40,990 nt of DNA. Source: CAZMMV01 sp964567475 (GTDB taxonomy: Bacteria > Bacillota > Clostridia > Tissierellales > Tissierellaceae). The stretch is from assembly GCA_964567475.1 (NCBI GenBank), contig CAZMMV010000006.1, positions 1 to 40,990 of the forward strand, given 5' to 3'. The position numbers and the translations under genes were made by a program. The notes under the pieces were generated by a model that worked only from the letters and a program-made list of their open reading frames with translations, searched no databases and had not been told where the DNA came from. Below, in pieces: positions 1 to 8,140 of this stretch. Within the stretch, counting starts at the first letter, position 1. Each line of letters starts with the position of its first letter.

Positions 1-52
1 GCGGGACACCCTGATTAAAAGTCAGGTGCTCTACCGACTGAGCTAATGGATC
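1..52 (-). tRNA. tRNA-Lys (TTT), 3' part cut by window edge
   Basis: Read on the minus strand the sequence starts GATCCATTAGCTCAG, then a D-arm, an anticodon stem CTGAC/GTCAG with loop TTTTAAT (anticodon TTT), and runs off the window edge in the variable/T-arm region. It lies 54 bases downstream of tRNA-His on the same strand, so the two are probably co-transcribed. Only the 5' two thirds are visible. Confidence 0.93.
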
Positions 53-106
53 ATGTAATTTCTTTATCGGATTTTACTTATTAACTTTTGTTGGTCAAAG
101 TAATTA

Positions 107-183
107 TGGGGTGGATGATGGGATTTGAACCCACGACCTCCAGAGCCACAATCTGGCGCCCTAACCACTAGGCCACACCCACC
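107..183 (-). tRNA. tRNA-His (GTG)
   Basis: The minus strand folds into a full cloverleaf. The anticodon stem CCAGA/TCTGG encloses a loop with GTG, and the T-loop is TTCAAAT. The acceptor has eight pairs when the extra 5' G (G-1, position 183) is paired with C73 (position 110), the hallmark of histidine tRNA. The CCA end appears to be encoded (positions 109-107). It is the first gene of the tRNA operon starting at the promoter at 223-251. Confidence 0.96.
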
Positions 184-222
184 ATAATTTTCTGCTAAAA
201 CTTTTACTGCCAACAATTAAAA

Positions 223-251
223 ATTATATCACCTTACATATATAATGTCAA
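223..251 (-). promoter_or_regulatory. Sigma-A type promoter of the tRNA operon
   Basis: On the minus strand a perfect -35 TTGACA (251-246) and a perfect -10 TATAAT (228-223) are separated by 17 bases. It sits 40 bases upstream of tRNA-His and points into it. A full-consensus promoter is usual for stable RNA genes. Confidence 0.88.
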
Positions 252-270
252 TACTTTTTTAAAACTTTTT

Positions 271-750
271 TTAATTTATTTTGATTATCTTTTCTTCTCT
301 TGTATTTCCTATATTTATTAAACCTATGGTATTCTTCTTATCATGCCCTCTTGGCCTAGATGAACTACCTGGATTCATCACAATTATATCTTTTATTTTA
401 TCTATAAAAGCTATGTGAGTATGGCCAAATAAAATATAATCTACTTCTAATTGTCTACCTCTATAAAGAAGTCTATCTAAGGAAAAATTTATATTATACT
501 TATGTCCATGGCTTAAAAGTATTTTTTTATCATTTACCTGAACAATTTCTTCATATTTAAATTCCTTTTCCATATAATCTCCATTACCTCTAACTATTTT
601 AGTAGGTATATTAAATTTATTATATATTTCTATTCCATCTTTTACATAATCCCCCAAATGAAATATCATATCTGGTTTTTCATTGTTTTCAATATAATCA
701 ACTACATTGTTAATGTATCCATGACTATCAGATACTATTAGTATTTTCAT
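271..750 (-). CDS. YfcE/MJ0936-family metallophosphoesterase
   Basis: The 159-residue protein is a compact calcineurin-like phosphoesterase. The metal-binding motifs appear in order: SDSHG near residue 7, HLGDYV near 32, RGNGD near 55, LSHGHK near 80, FGHTH near 109, and NPGSSSRPR near the C-terminus. Members of this family hydrolyse phosphodiesters in vitro with Mn or Ni; the physiological substrate is generally unknown. I start it at the ATG at 750: the AAAGGA eight bases upstream fits this start, whereas an ATG three codons earlier (759) would touch the same site. It follows rdgB with a one-base gap, a conserved pairing in Clostridia, so both are probably made from one mRNA. Confidence 0.9.
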   Translation of the reverse strand: MKILIVSDSHGYINNVVDYIENNEKPDMIFHLGDYVKDGIEIYNKFNIPTKIVRGNGDYMEKEFKYEEIVQVNDKKILLSHGHKYNINFSLDRLLYRGRQLEVDYILFGHTHIAFIDKIKDIIVMNPGSSSRPRGHDKKNTIGLINIGNTREEKIIKIN

Positions 751-751
751 C

Positions 752-1360
752 TTATTCATCCTTTGTTAATTTACATAATAATTCTTTTAATTTTTTTAAG
801 GCTTTTCCCCTATGGGATATCTTGTTTTTTATTTCTTCTCCAAGCTCAGCAAAACTTTTATGGAATCCATCTGGAATAAACAAGGGATCATATCCAAACC
901 CACCATAGCCACTTTTATTCAAAGCTATCTTGCCCTTACATTCTCCATTTATTGTAATTATTTCCTTATCTTCTTTTATTAAAGCAATAACCGTTTTAAA
1001 TTTAGCAGTTCTTTTTTCTAAAGGAACACCATCTAATTCTTTTAAAAGCTTTTCATTGTTCCTATAGTCGTTTCCTTCTTCTCCACAATATCTAGATGAG
1101 TAGACTCCCGGCTTACCCTCTAAGGCATCCACAAACAGGCCAGAATCGTCTGCTATGACTATATAGTTTATCTCCTTAGCCAAGGCTTTTGCTTTTTTAA
1201 TACTATTCTCTTCTAAAGTATCTCCATCTTCTACTACTTTTATATCTTTTAATCCTATTTGATCTTTGGATAATACTTCAAAAGGTAAATCTCCTAAAAT
1301 ATCTTTTATTTCTCCTAGCTTATTCTGATTTCCCGTTGATATTACTATTTTTCTTCTCAT
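752..1360 (-). CDS. rdgB: XTP/dITP diphosphatase (RdgB/HAM1)
   Basis: This 202-residue protein matches the RdgB/Ham1 house-cleaning pyrophosphatases, which hydrolyse dITP, dXTP and ITP to monophosphates and keep deaminated purines out of DNA and RNA. Visible family motifs are STGNQNKLGEI at the N-terminus (nucleotide binding), ADDSGL in the middle (metal-binding acidic pair), GYGGFGYDPLF, FAELGEE and KISHRGKALKKL at the C-terminus. Length is normal for the family. The start has AAGGAG ten bases upstream. The stop is followed one base later by the phosphoesterase gene. In many Clostridia rph lies directly upstream; here the upstream neighbour is a GerMN protein instead. Confidence 0.96.
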   Translation of the reverse strand: MRRKIVISTGNQNKLGEIKDILGDLPFEVLSKDQIGLKDIKVVEDGDTLEENSIKKAKALAKEINYIVIADDSGLFVDALEGKPGVYSSRYCGEEGNDYRNNEKLLKELDGVPLEKRTAKFKTVIALIKEDKEIITINGECKGKIALNKSGYGGFGYDPLFIPDGFHKSFAELGEEIKNKISHRGKALKKLKELLCKLTKDE

Positions 1361-1458
1361 ACTAATTTTACTCCTTTTTTCTTAAACTACTACAAAGTCT
1401 ATTTTACCAAATAAATTGTATTTTATCTACAATTTTAAATAAATATTTTAAAATATAA

Positions 1459-1483
1459 ATGACCCTTATTTATTCAGGGTCAT
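1459..1483 (-). terminator. Intrinsic terminator after the GerMN gene
   Basis: The arms ATGACCCT (1459-1466) and AGGGTCAT (1476-1483) form an 8-bp stem with a 9-base loop. On the minus strand the stem is followed by TTTATATTTT. It is the second of two hairpins downstream of the GerMN stop codon. Confidence 0.7.
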
Positions 1484-1488
1484 AATCT

Positions 1489-1507
1489 AGGCGAGCAAAG
1501 CTCGCCT
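1489..1507 (-). terminator. GC-rich hairpin upstream of the terminator
   Basis: AGGCGAGC (1489-1496) and GCTCGCCT (1500-1507) form a perfect 8-bp stem around a three-base loop, ten bases after the GerMN stop. No U-tract follows it directly on either strand, so it may stabilise the 3' end or form a tandem terminator with the next hairpin at 1459-1483. Confidence 0.45.
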
Positions 1508-1516
1508 TAATCTTTT

Positions 1517-2515
1517 CTAATATTCATTTGCAAAGGCTGGTACCGTAGTATTTATAGTTTCGCCATCAATAAGTAACTCTACAGTTTCAATTTCTTCAAA
1601 TTGACTTAAAGTAAGTCCTATATTCTTAATAAGATTACTAAAACTAACTTCCTCAGTATCTTCTTCATATACATCATAGGATATATCCACATAAGCAGTG
1701 CCATTCTTTACTTCTACTCCATGAAGTGTAGTATCCTTGGGCATATCAGAAGACAATCCTAAGCCCTCAGGAGGCCCTTCAAACAATATATCCAAAGCTG
1801 AATATACATTAGCTTCAGGTGCAAGAGTAGGAATTGTCATAGGGACAAAATATTCATAGTCATTGTCTGTATCTCCTTTATAATATACTAAAACCTTAGA
1901 TTTTCCTTCCTCTGATTTACCTAATAAATTAATATCTTTTCTCTCTAAAACACAACTTAAATCTGTACCATGAGCTAAAGTTTGTATTTCTTCTCCACCT
2001 ACATTGATCTTAACCTTTTCAATTGCAGGAAACTCTGTCAAAGTATACACTACACCTTTTATAAGAGATTCTTCATCAGATTCTGATTCATTATTTAAAA
2101 AGTTATCTGAAAAATCTATCTTACATATACCTGTGTCCTCATCAATTGTCATCCCTGTTATTTCTGTACCGGCTGGTATAATTGGTAAAAGTCCAGTATC
2201 ATTAAGAGTATCTCTTAACTCAGGACTATCAATCATATTGTTAAGCGTTGCCTTTGCTATACCTTCTTCCCATGGAATTCTTCTCATTACAGGAACTAAA
2301 TAGCCTTCATTGTTTTTAAAATACATAACAGTTTTTCTCATACCCTCTTCATCTTCCTCTGTAACATTAATTACATTTTCATCTGAACGTACAACTTCAA
2401 TTTTATCATCATCACTTGCTACTCTGTTACTAATAAAATTTCTCCCAACAGTCAATACTGTTAATCCTAAGACTATTATTAGTCCAAATAATATTATTCT
2501 CTTATTTATCATCAT
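1517..2515 (-). CDS. GerMN-domain protein, two GerMN copies
   Basis: The 332-residue protein has one N-terminal hydrophobic segment (about residues 7-24), so it is exported and probably membrane-anchored. Two GerMN domains follow, at about 60-190 and 205-325. Each has a strand such as YFKNNEGYLVPV or VYYKGDTDNDYEYFVP, a helix, and a GTAYVDIS or GICKIDFS strand. GerM of Bacillus subtilis has the same double arrangement and takes part in spore envelope assembly and germination. The start is a double ATG behind a GGGGGG ribosome binding site. It ends in tandem hairpins, so it is separate from rdgB. A spore role is inferred from the family; the sequence shows only an exported GerMN protein. Confidence 0.85.
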   Translation of the reverse strand: MMINKRIILFGLIIVLGLTVLTVGRNFISNRVASDDDKIEVVRSDENVINVTEEDEEGMRKTVMYFKNNEGYLVPVMRRIPWEEGIAKATLNNMIDSPELRDTLNDTGLLPIIPAGTEITGMTIDEDTGICKIDFSDNFLNNESESDEESLIKGVVYTLTEFPAIEKVKINVGGEEIQTLAHGTDLSCVLERKDINLLGKSEEGKSKVLVYYKGDTDNDYEYFVPMTIPTLAPEANVYSALDILFEGPPEGLGLSSDMPKDTTLHGVEVKNGTAYVDISYDVYEEDTEEVSFSNLIKNIGLTLSQFEEIETVELLIDGETINTTVPAFANEY

Positions 2516-2579
2516 AAACCCCCCTAAATTCTACTATTACATTATATTAGAAGAGTTGTCATACTATGATTAATTTATC

Positions 2580-3101
2580 CTATTTTTTAATTGGTGTAAA
2601 ATATCCTCCACTGATAGGGTTTATATTATTAACAGTAATAAAGGCCTTTTCATCATATTGATATACTATCTTTCTTAATGATTCTAAGCTTTTCCTCTTT
2701 ATAACAACATTAAGAATATCCCTTCTTCCTTCTCTGCCTTCACCTTGTATAACAGTTACACCAAATTTATTTTCCCTTAATTTTCTTATTAACTCCTTAT
2801 TATCTCCATCCATTAAAATAATCTGAGTAGCTAAATTTCCTAAGCCAATCTTATTCTCTATTGCAATTCCTACGTAATTTCCACAAGCATATCCCAACGA
2901 ATAGCTAAGTAGACTCATTGGATTACTAAGGTCATTAACTACCTTTCCTAAAACTACTACATAAATAGTTACTTCACAAAAACCTATTAAGGCAGCCTGT
3001 AGCTTTCTACCTTGAACCACCATTAAAGTTCTAAAAGTACCTAAGGATACATCTACTACCCTTGCTAAAAATATAAATGCATAACCCAACAATAACGCCA
3101 T
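2580..3101 (-). CDS. UPF0316 / DUF2179 membrane protein
   Basis: The 173-residue protein fits the UPF0316 (YebE-like) family. The N-terminal half has about three hydrophobic helices, beginning GYAFIFLARVVDVSLGTFRT, a family signature; the C-terminal half is a soluble DUF2179 domain (about 95-165) containing GVTVIQGEGREG. DUF2179 domains are thought to bind small ligands, but no function is established. The start has AAAGGAG nine bases upstream. The gene begins just beyond the amidase terminator at 3127-3152, so its expression probably relies on readthrough or an internal promoter. Confidence 0.85.
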   Translation of the reverse strand: MALLLGYAFIFLARVVDVSLGTFRTLMVVQGRKLQAALIGFCEVTIYVVVLGKVVNDLSNPMSLLSYSLGYACGNYVGIAIENKIGLGNLATQIILMDGDNKELIRKLRENKFGVTVIQGEGREGRRDILNVVIKRKSLESLRKIVYQYDEKAFITVNNINPISGGYFTPIKK

Positions 3102-3126
3102 AATTTATCTCTCCTTTAATTAAAAT

Positions 3127-3152
3127 AATAAGCAAGGTCTCCCTTGCTTATT
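3127..3152 (-). terminator. Intrinsic terminator of the amidase gene
   Basis: AATAAGCAAGG (3127-3137) and CCTTGCTTATT (3142-3152) form a perfect 11-bp stem with loop TCTC, followed on the minus strand by ATTTTAATT. It begins four bases after the amidase stop codon. Confidence 0.85.
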
Positions 3153-3155
3153 ATC

Positions 3156-5249
3156 TTAATCCATTTCAAAGTAATATTCTATACCTCTTACTATTGAATC
3201 AACTATTTTATTTTGATATTCTTCTGTAAACAGTAGCTTTTCCTCGGCTGCATTAGTCAAAAATCCTGCTTCCACTAAAATTGCCGGCATTTTTGTTTCC
3301 CTTAAAACTACTAGCTTAGGTCTTTTAATAATTCCTCTGCTTTTTGCACCAGTAGTTTTTATTAATTCATCAAGTACAGCTTTAGCTAATATTTGTTGGT
3401 CTTTTCCTTTGTTTTTAGAACTCTCAATTGGACAATACAAAACTTCAATCCCTGATACAGCTGGATTGTTGCCAAATGCATTAGCATGCATACTAACAAA
3501 TATATCTGCATTTAATTTATTAGCTATTGCAGGTCTTTCATAAAGTCCTATAAATTCATCTTTTTCTCTGGTCATTAAAGTATTATATCCTAAAGCACTT
3601 AACTTTTGATCTAATTTTTTAGATGCAGCAAGTACAAAATCCTTTTCCTTCTTACCAGTTATAGAACTTGCTCCCGGATCCTTACCACCATGTCCTGGAT
3701 CTATTACTATCAATCTATCCTTAGGTTTTATATTATTAATCTTCTTTATAATTAAATGTACTTTATTATCTTTATCTTTTGAAATCTTAGTATACTCAAC
3801 ACTCTTTTTAAATTGAAGTGAAATAAGTGTTTCAGCATTACCCTTATCTACTTTAATTCCATCTAAAAGATCATCTTTTATAACCATCAACCCATCATTT
3901 AACTCTACATCTTCTGTAGGAATTTTAACTTTTAGAGTCTTAGTTAAGTTATCATATTCTAGGCTATAATAAGTTTCATTAAGCTCTTTTATAATAAGAT
4001 GTCTCTCATTTCCTAGTTTTTCATAAGATATATTTTCCCAATAATTTTTTTCTGGAAAAATAATCACTTTGTTATTGTGATCCTGTATTTTTACATTAGG
4101 ATCACTTACTCCATCCTTCACATCTAGTACCACTCTAACAATTTGATCTGATGCATTGTAATTATTATCAGCTCCAAATTGAGATACCCTAACTCCTTTA
4201 ATAAATCCTAAATTATAGTCATAATTAGCATATGTTTTACCTTCTAAAGTAGTGTCTAAAAAGTCAATAACAAATCTTTCAGGATTTTTTAATTTTATCA
4301 TATTCATGTTTTTAGTATTTGCACCATGCAATACAATAGCCTCTTTACCATCAACTGTTTCTTTAGTTATGGCTCCTATACTTTCCCCTTCAAATGAAAT
4401 CATAAGACCTGTTCCATCAGATTGTGGAATTATATTAGGAATTTTTTTATCTTTTAAATCAATAGCTATCCTAGTAACATCTGGATTAGCTGAAAATTGA
4501 GAATATCTTACTTGTTTAATAGAACTATCATTTATTTTCAAATCTCCCGATGCATTACCTGTATTCTTTTGAGAAATCCATGCATCATTTATATCAATAA
4601 TAAAAGTTAAATCTTCTTCTATAAGTGCTGTTTCATATTTAAGTTCTTTATTACTTTCTACTATTATCTTATTTTTATCCGTACTTCCTTTAGATACACC
4701 AATATTTTTTATAATAGTTGAGTTTGCTTGTGCTTGCGGATTTGTAGGTTTCTCAGAATCTTTCCCCTTTGAATTTATGTAAGGTACTCTATTTTCATCG
4801 TCCCATCCTACTTCAAATCCTAATGCCTCGGCTAAAAATGATAAGGGGACCATAGTTCTAGTATCATTACCTTCAAAAGTCACCAATCTAGGAATAGAAC
4901 CCTTATCTAATATTCTCTTATTCCCATTTATTTTAGCTGTTGAACTATCTATAGTTAGTACTACCTCATCACCTTTATACTTCACTATAACACTTTGAGT
5001 TTTTTCTTCCCACTCTACTTTTGCACCATAAGTTTTTTCTACAAAACGAATTGGTACCAACGTTCTATCATCATGAACAAAGGAGGGACTATCTGTGTTT
5101 ACTTTTTCCCCATCCATAATAATGGGTACCTGTGTAACATCTATTCTATTGTTGTGCATACTTACTTGAATCTTCCCATAGCTAGCAGCATGTCCTACTG
5201 ATGTAAATAATAGGAACACTACTAAAGCTAAACCTAAATACCTCTTCAT
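3156..5249 (-). CDS. Secreted N-acetylmuramoyl-L-alanine amidase (Amidase_3)
   Basis: This 697-residue exported enzyme should cut the bond between muramic acid and the stem peptide of peptidoglycan. A signal peptide (about 1-21, ending GHAA) is followed by a copper-amine-oxidase-like stalk domain (about 30-150, with DDRTLVPIRFV and TRTMVPLSFLAE), one to two AMIN-type wall-targeting regions (about 185-480), and a C-terminal Amidase_3 domain (about 515-697). The zinc and catalytic residues are in IDPGHGGKDPG, GKKEKDF, FVSMHAN and ILVEAGFL. Wall turnover, cell separation or spore cortex work are all possible. It has its own promoter (5299-5328) and terminator. The stalk/AMIN/Amidase_3 combination is common in Clostridia. 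Confidence 0.93.
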   Translation of the reverse strand: MKRYLGLALVVFLLFTSVGHAASYGKIQVSMHNNRIDVTQVPIIMDGEKVNTDSPSFVHDDRTLVPIRFVEKTYGAKVEWEEKTQSVIVKYKGDEVVLTIDSSTAKINGNKRILDKGSIPRLVTFEGNDTRTMVPLSFLAEALGFEVGWDDENRVPYINSKGKDSEKPTNPQAQANSTIIKNIGVSKGSTDKNKIIVESNKELKYETALIEEDLTFIIDINDAWISQKNTGNASGDLKINDSSIKQVRYSQFSANPDVTRIAIDLKDKKIPNIIPQSDGTGLMISFEGESIGAITKETVDGKEAIVLHGANTKNMNMIKLKNPERFVIDFLDTTLEGKTYANYDYNLGFIKGVRVSQFGADNNYNASDQIVRVVLDVKDGVSDPNVKIQDHNNKVIIFPEKNYWENISYEKLGNERHLIIKELNETYYSLEYDNLTKTLKVKIPTEDVELNDGLMVIKDDLLDGIKVDKGNAETLISLQFKKSVEYTKISKDKDNKVHLIIKKINNIKPKDRLIVIDPGHGGKDPGASSITGKKEKDFVLAASKKLDQKLSALGYNTLMTREKDEFIGLYERPAIANKLNADIFVSMHANAFGNNPAVSGIEVLYCPIESSKNKGKDQQILAKAVLDELIKTTGAKSRGIIKRPKLVVLRETKMPAILVEAGFLTNAAEEKLLFTEEYQNKIVDSIVRGIEYYFEMD

Positions 5250-5298
5250 GTTTTTCCCCCTTATACCATTTATCTTAAGTTATAATCTACCTAATTTA

Positions 5299-5328
5299 GT
5301 TATATCATTTTATCTATTATTATGTCAA
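5299..5328 (-). promoter_or_regulatory. Promoter of the amidase gene
   Basis: TTGACA (5328-5323) and TATAAC (5304-5299) on the minus strand, 18 bases apart, lie about 50 bases upstream of the amidase start and downstream of the HypE-like gene. Confidence 0.68.
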
Positions 5329-5360
5329 CGAATTAAAGGGATTGTCATGATAATGTAACA

Positions 5361-6356
5361 TTACTTTTCTAAAGATAATGCACTATATAACTCATCACTT
5401 CCTGGAGGATCTATAGTATTTACTTTACCATCTTCTTCTAAAATAAGGCCTTCTTTTATTACTTCTCCTATCACTGTAGAATCTATATTTATATCCTTTA
5501 ATTTTTCTTGAATTTTAGAAACTTTTTCCCCTTCTCCAATAATTAACATTGATCCACTAGATATTAATCTATATATATCTATATCTAAAAGATCCCCTAT
5601 TTCCCTAGTAATATCCTTAAAAGGAATAGAATCTTTCCATACTTTTACGCCCTTATCTATAGCCTTAGAAGCTTCCCATACTGCACCATAAACTCCACCC
5701 TCAGTTATATCATGCATATACTTCACTCCCACTTCACTGGCTATTCTACCTTCTTCAACTACACTAATCATACTATCCATATCTTGAGCTATACGGATTT
5801 TATCTTTTCCTAATTTTTTAATTAACTTATCTTCTAATTCTTTTGCAATTATAGAAGTTCCTTCTATTCCAGCATATTTTGTAATAAGAAGCTTATCTCC
5901 TACTTTGATTTCACTAATCTTTGGTAGTTTCTTATTAGATTGTTTACCAATAACTGTAGTATTTATTACAACTCTATTTACTGCATCTGTAATTTCTGTA
6001 TGTCCTCCTACTATTTCAACATTTATTTTCTTAGAAGTTTCACCTGCTTCTTTCATTATATTTTCAATATCTTCTTTTGTAGTACTAGGAGGTGCTAATA
6101 TGGTAATCAGAACCGCTACTGGCTCTGCTCCTGCTGTGGCTACATCATTGCATGATATATGAACTGCAAGACTACCTATGCCCTTAGTAGCTCCAGTAAT
6201 GGGATCTGTACTTACTACAAATAAATCCTCCTGAAAATCTAAAACAGCGGTATCTTCTCCAACTCCCGATCTAGCCAATACTTCTTTTCTCTTGTTTTTT
6301 ATATTTTTCAAAACTATTTCTTCCAATAAATCATTAGGTAATTTCCCTATTTCCAT
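5361..6356 (-). CDS. HypE-like / AIR-synthase-related protein
   Basis: The 331-residue protein belongs to the PurM/HypE/SelD/ThiL ATP-binding superfamily. An N-terminal AIRS domain (about 35-150) carries GEDTAVLDF and STDPITGA, followed by HISCNDVATAGAEPVAVL, which resembles the metal-ATP loop of HypE. The C-terminal AIRS_C domain (about 165-310) includes DITEGGVYGAVWE, a typical family signature. True HypE ends in a Cys that becomes the thiocarboxamide; here the C-terminus is YSALSLEK with no Cys, and no hyp or hydrogenase genes are near. I therefore call it HypE-like without a precise reaction. It is monocistronic by position, 111 bases upstream of the amidase gene. Confidence 0.8.
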   Translation of the reverse strand: MEIGKLPNDLLEEIVLKNIKNKRKEVLARSGVGEDTAVLDFQEDLFVVSTDPITGATKGIGSLAVHISCNDVATAGAEPVAVLITILAPPSTTKEDIENIMKEAGETSKKINVEIVGGHTEITDAVNRVVINTTVIGKQSNKKLPKISEIKVGDKLLITKYAGIEGTSIIAKELEDKLIKKLGKDKIRIAQDMDSMISVVEEGRIASEVGVKYMHDITEGGVYGAVWEASKAIDKGVKVWKDSIPFKDITREIGDLLDIDIYRLISSGSMLIIGEGEKVSKIQEKLKDINIDSTVIGEVIKEGLILEEDGKVNTIDPPGSDELYSALSLEK

Positions 6357-6535
6357 TTTCCCACTCCTTTAATTACAATATAATTGTCAAATATATTGTA
6401 TCATATGTAGACACTTTTTACACTCTTAGATACACTTTAAAATACCTTTAATAATATTTATTTTTATCTTGGGAAACATACTTACTAGCATTCAATATTT
6501 AGATTAACTAATTTAATAAGGAGGTTTTTTGATTG

Positions 6536-6682
6536 ATGATTAATTGCTCTGAAAAATGTGTTTATGAAAAAGATGGTTTATGTAATTTAAAGGATGCTAG
6601 ACCACCATCCAGTACTCCTACAAAAGATTGTCCTTATTTTACCCAAAAAAAAGAAAATAAAGAAACTGATTCCTTAAAATAG
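6536..6682 (+). CDS. Small Cys-rich protein (48 aa)
   Basis: A 48-codon frame on the plus strand has a strong ribosome binding site AAGGAGG (6518-6524). Translation could begin at the ATG at 6536 or the TTG just before it (6533). The product starts MINCSEKCVYEKDGLCNL and has Cys at 4, 8, 16 and 32, the last in DCPYF. The pattern C-x3-C-x7-C-x15-C with YxxDGxC and a terminal CPYF or CAYF resembles small clostridial proteins often mislabelled hydroxymyristoyl-ACP dehydratase; a metal-binding or redox role is plausible but unproven. The stop codon lies inside a long bidirectional terminator. It is the only plus-strand gene in the first 27 kb. Confidence 0.75.
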   Translation: MINCSEKCVYEKDGLCNLKDARPPSSTPTKDCPYFTQKKENKETDSLK

Positions 6683-6698
6683 GAATCAGTTTCTTTAT
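6657..6698. terminator. Bidirectional terminator between the small Cys-rich gene and gatB
   Basis: Arms 6657-6674 and 6681-6698 pair over 18 bp (core ACTGATTCCT/AGGAATCAGT) with a 6-base loop. A-rich and T-rich flanks make it work in both directions. It contains the stop codon of the plus-strand gene and lies just after the gatB stop. Confidence 0.88.
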
Positions 6699-6709
6699 CT
6701 TTTAATTTT

Positions 6710-8140
6710 TTATCTTTCCTGAATTAAATCTACAATCATTTTATTTACCATTTGAGGATTTGCTTTTCCTCTAGATGCCTTCATTACTTGTCCTACCAAG
6801 AATCCTATAGCCCTATCTTTTCCATTTTTATAATCTATAATAGATTGTTCATTTTCATCTAATACCTTTGATACTATTTCTTTTAATGCACCTTCATCAC
6901 TTATCTGAATTAATCCTTTTTCTTTAACTATAGTATTTGGATCTTTTCCAGAATCAAACATCTCTCTCAATACCTTTTTACCTGTATTATTATTAATCTT
7001 TCCTGATTTAACCAAATTTATTAAATCTGATAAATCCTTTGATTTAATAGATGAATCTTGTATTTCTATTTCTTCTTCATTTAATCTTCTTAAAACATCT
7101 CCCATAATCCAATTACTTACAAGATTGATATCATTATTATGTTTAATAGTTTCTTCAAAGAATAAAGCCAAGTCTCTAGAAGCCGTAAGAACTCCTGCAT
7201 CATAAGGTGAAAGTTTATATTCATTTATAAATCTTTCCTTTTTATAATGAGGTAGTTCTGGAAGATTCATTTTTATTTCTTGGATCCACTCTTCCTCTAT
7301 CTTGATTGGAGCTATATCACCATCTGCTGCATATCTATAATCTGAAACTCCACCTTTTTCTCTCATAGAAATGGTTTCACCTTTTACTTCATCCCATCTC
7401 CTAGTATCCTTAACTGTATTTTTTCCTTCTTTTAAAAGAGAAATATGTCTTTTTTCCTCATATTCAACTGATTTAACTGCAGACCTAAAAGAATTTAGAT
7501 TTTTTATTTCGGTAATATTAGTTTTTTCTCCTGTTTCTTCATCTACAACATTTATATTTACATCACATCTCAAAGTACCCTCTTCCATTTTACCATCAGA
7601 TACTCCTATATATTTTAATGTTTCTCTTAACTTTTCTAAAAAAAGCTTAGCCTCTTCCGGTGTATTTATATCAGGCTCAGTTACTATTTCTATTAGTGGC
7701 ACACCTGATCTATTATAATCTATTAATGTATCACCACTATCTGTATGAGTTAGTTTTCCTGTATCTTCTTCGATATGAATTCTTTCTAAACGAACCTTTT
7801 TAGGTCCTTCTTCTGATTCTATTTCTATATATCCACCTTGACAGATAGGTAATTCATCCTGGGATATTTGATATCCCTTAACTAAATCTGCGTAATAATA
7901 ATTTTTTCTATCCATTCTAGTATTATTTCTTATATCACAGTTAAATGCAATTCCAGCTTTTATAGCATATTCTACTACCTTTTTATTCAATGTTGGAAGA
8001 GCTCCTGGAAGCCCTATACATACTGGGCAGCAATGAGTATTCGGTTCTCCACCAAATTCATTTTTACAACTACAAAATATTTTTGTATTGGTTAAAAGTT
8101 CATTGTGTATTTCTAATCCAATTATAGTTTTATAACTCAA
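6710..8140 (-). CDS. gatB: Asp-tRNA(Asn)/Glu-tRNA(Gln) amidotransferase subunit B
   Basis: GatB phosphorylates mischarged Glu-tRNA(Gln) or Asp-tRNA(Asn) and transfers ammonia from GatA to it. The start YKTIIGLEIHNELLT, the Cys-rich zinc site CSCKNEFGGEPNTHCCPVC, YYYADLVKGYQISQ, and the C-terminal YqeY-like tail ending ASRGKANPQMVNKMI are all family marks; at 476 residues the length is normal. I choose the TTG at 8140, because GGAGGT lies seven bases upstream inside the end of gatA; a frame-compatible ATG at 8158 lacks a good site. It overlaps gatA by 11 bases, suggesting translational coupling. Last gene of the pcrA-ligA-gatCAB operon. Confidence 0.95.
   Translation of the reverse strand: MSYKTIIGLEIHNELLTNTKIFCSCKNEFGGEPNTHCCPVCIGLPGALPTLNKKVVEYAIKAGIAFNCDIRNNTRMDRKNYYYADLVKGYQISQDELPICQGGYIEIESEEGPKKVRLERIHIEEDTGKLTHTDSGDTLIDYNRSGVPLIEIVTEPDINTPEEAKLFLEKLRETLKYIGVSDGKMEEGTLRCDVNINVVDEETGEKTNITEIKNLNSFRSAVKSVEYEEKRHISLLKEGKNTVKDTRRWDEVKGETISMREKGGVSDYRYAADGDIAPIKIEEEWIQEIKMNLPELPHYKKERFINEYKLSPYDAGVLTASRDLALFFEETIKHNNDINLVSNWIMGDVLRRLNEEEIEIQDSSIKSKDLSDLINLVKSGKINNNTGKKVLREMFDSGKDPNTIVKEKGLIQISDEGALKEIVSKVLDENEQSIIDYKNGKDRAIGFLVGQVMKASRGKANPQMVNKMIVDLIQER

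Noticed and set aside
759..759. Start of the phosphoesterase at 759 (MNKMKIL...)
   Set aside because: The Shine-Dalgarno AAAGG would touch this ATG; the ATG at 750 has proper spacing and gives the usual family N-terminus.
5361..6356. True HypE (hydrogenase maturation)
   Set aside because: The C-terminal Cys needed for thiocarbamoylation is absent and no hyp or hydrogenase genes are nearby; only the superfamily is supported.
6411..6436. Three ACACT repeats upstream of the HypE-like gene as operator half-sites
   Set aside because: Spacing (9 and 12 bases) is irregular and there is no dyad symmetry; chance in AT-rich DNA is sufficient.
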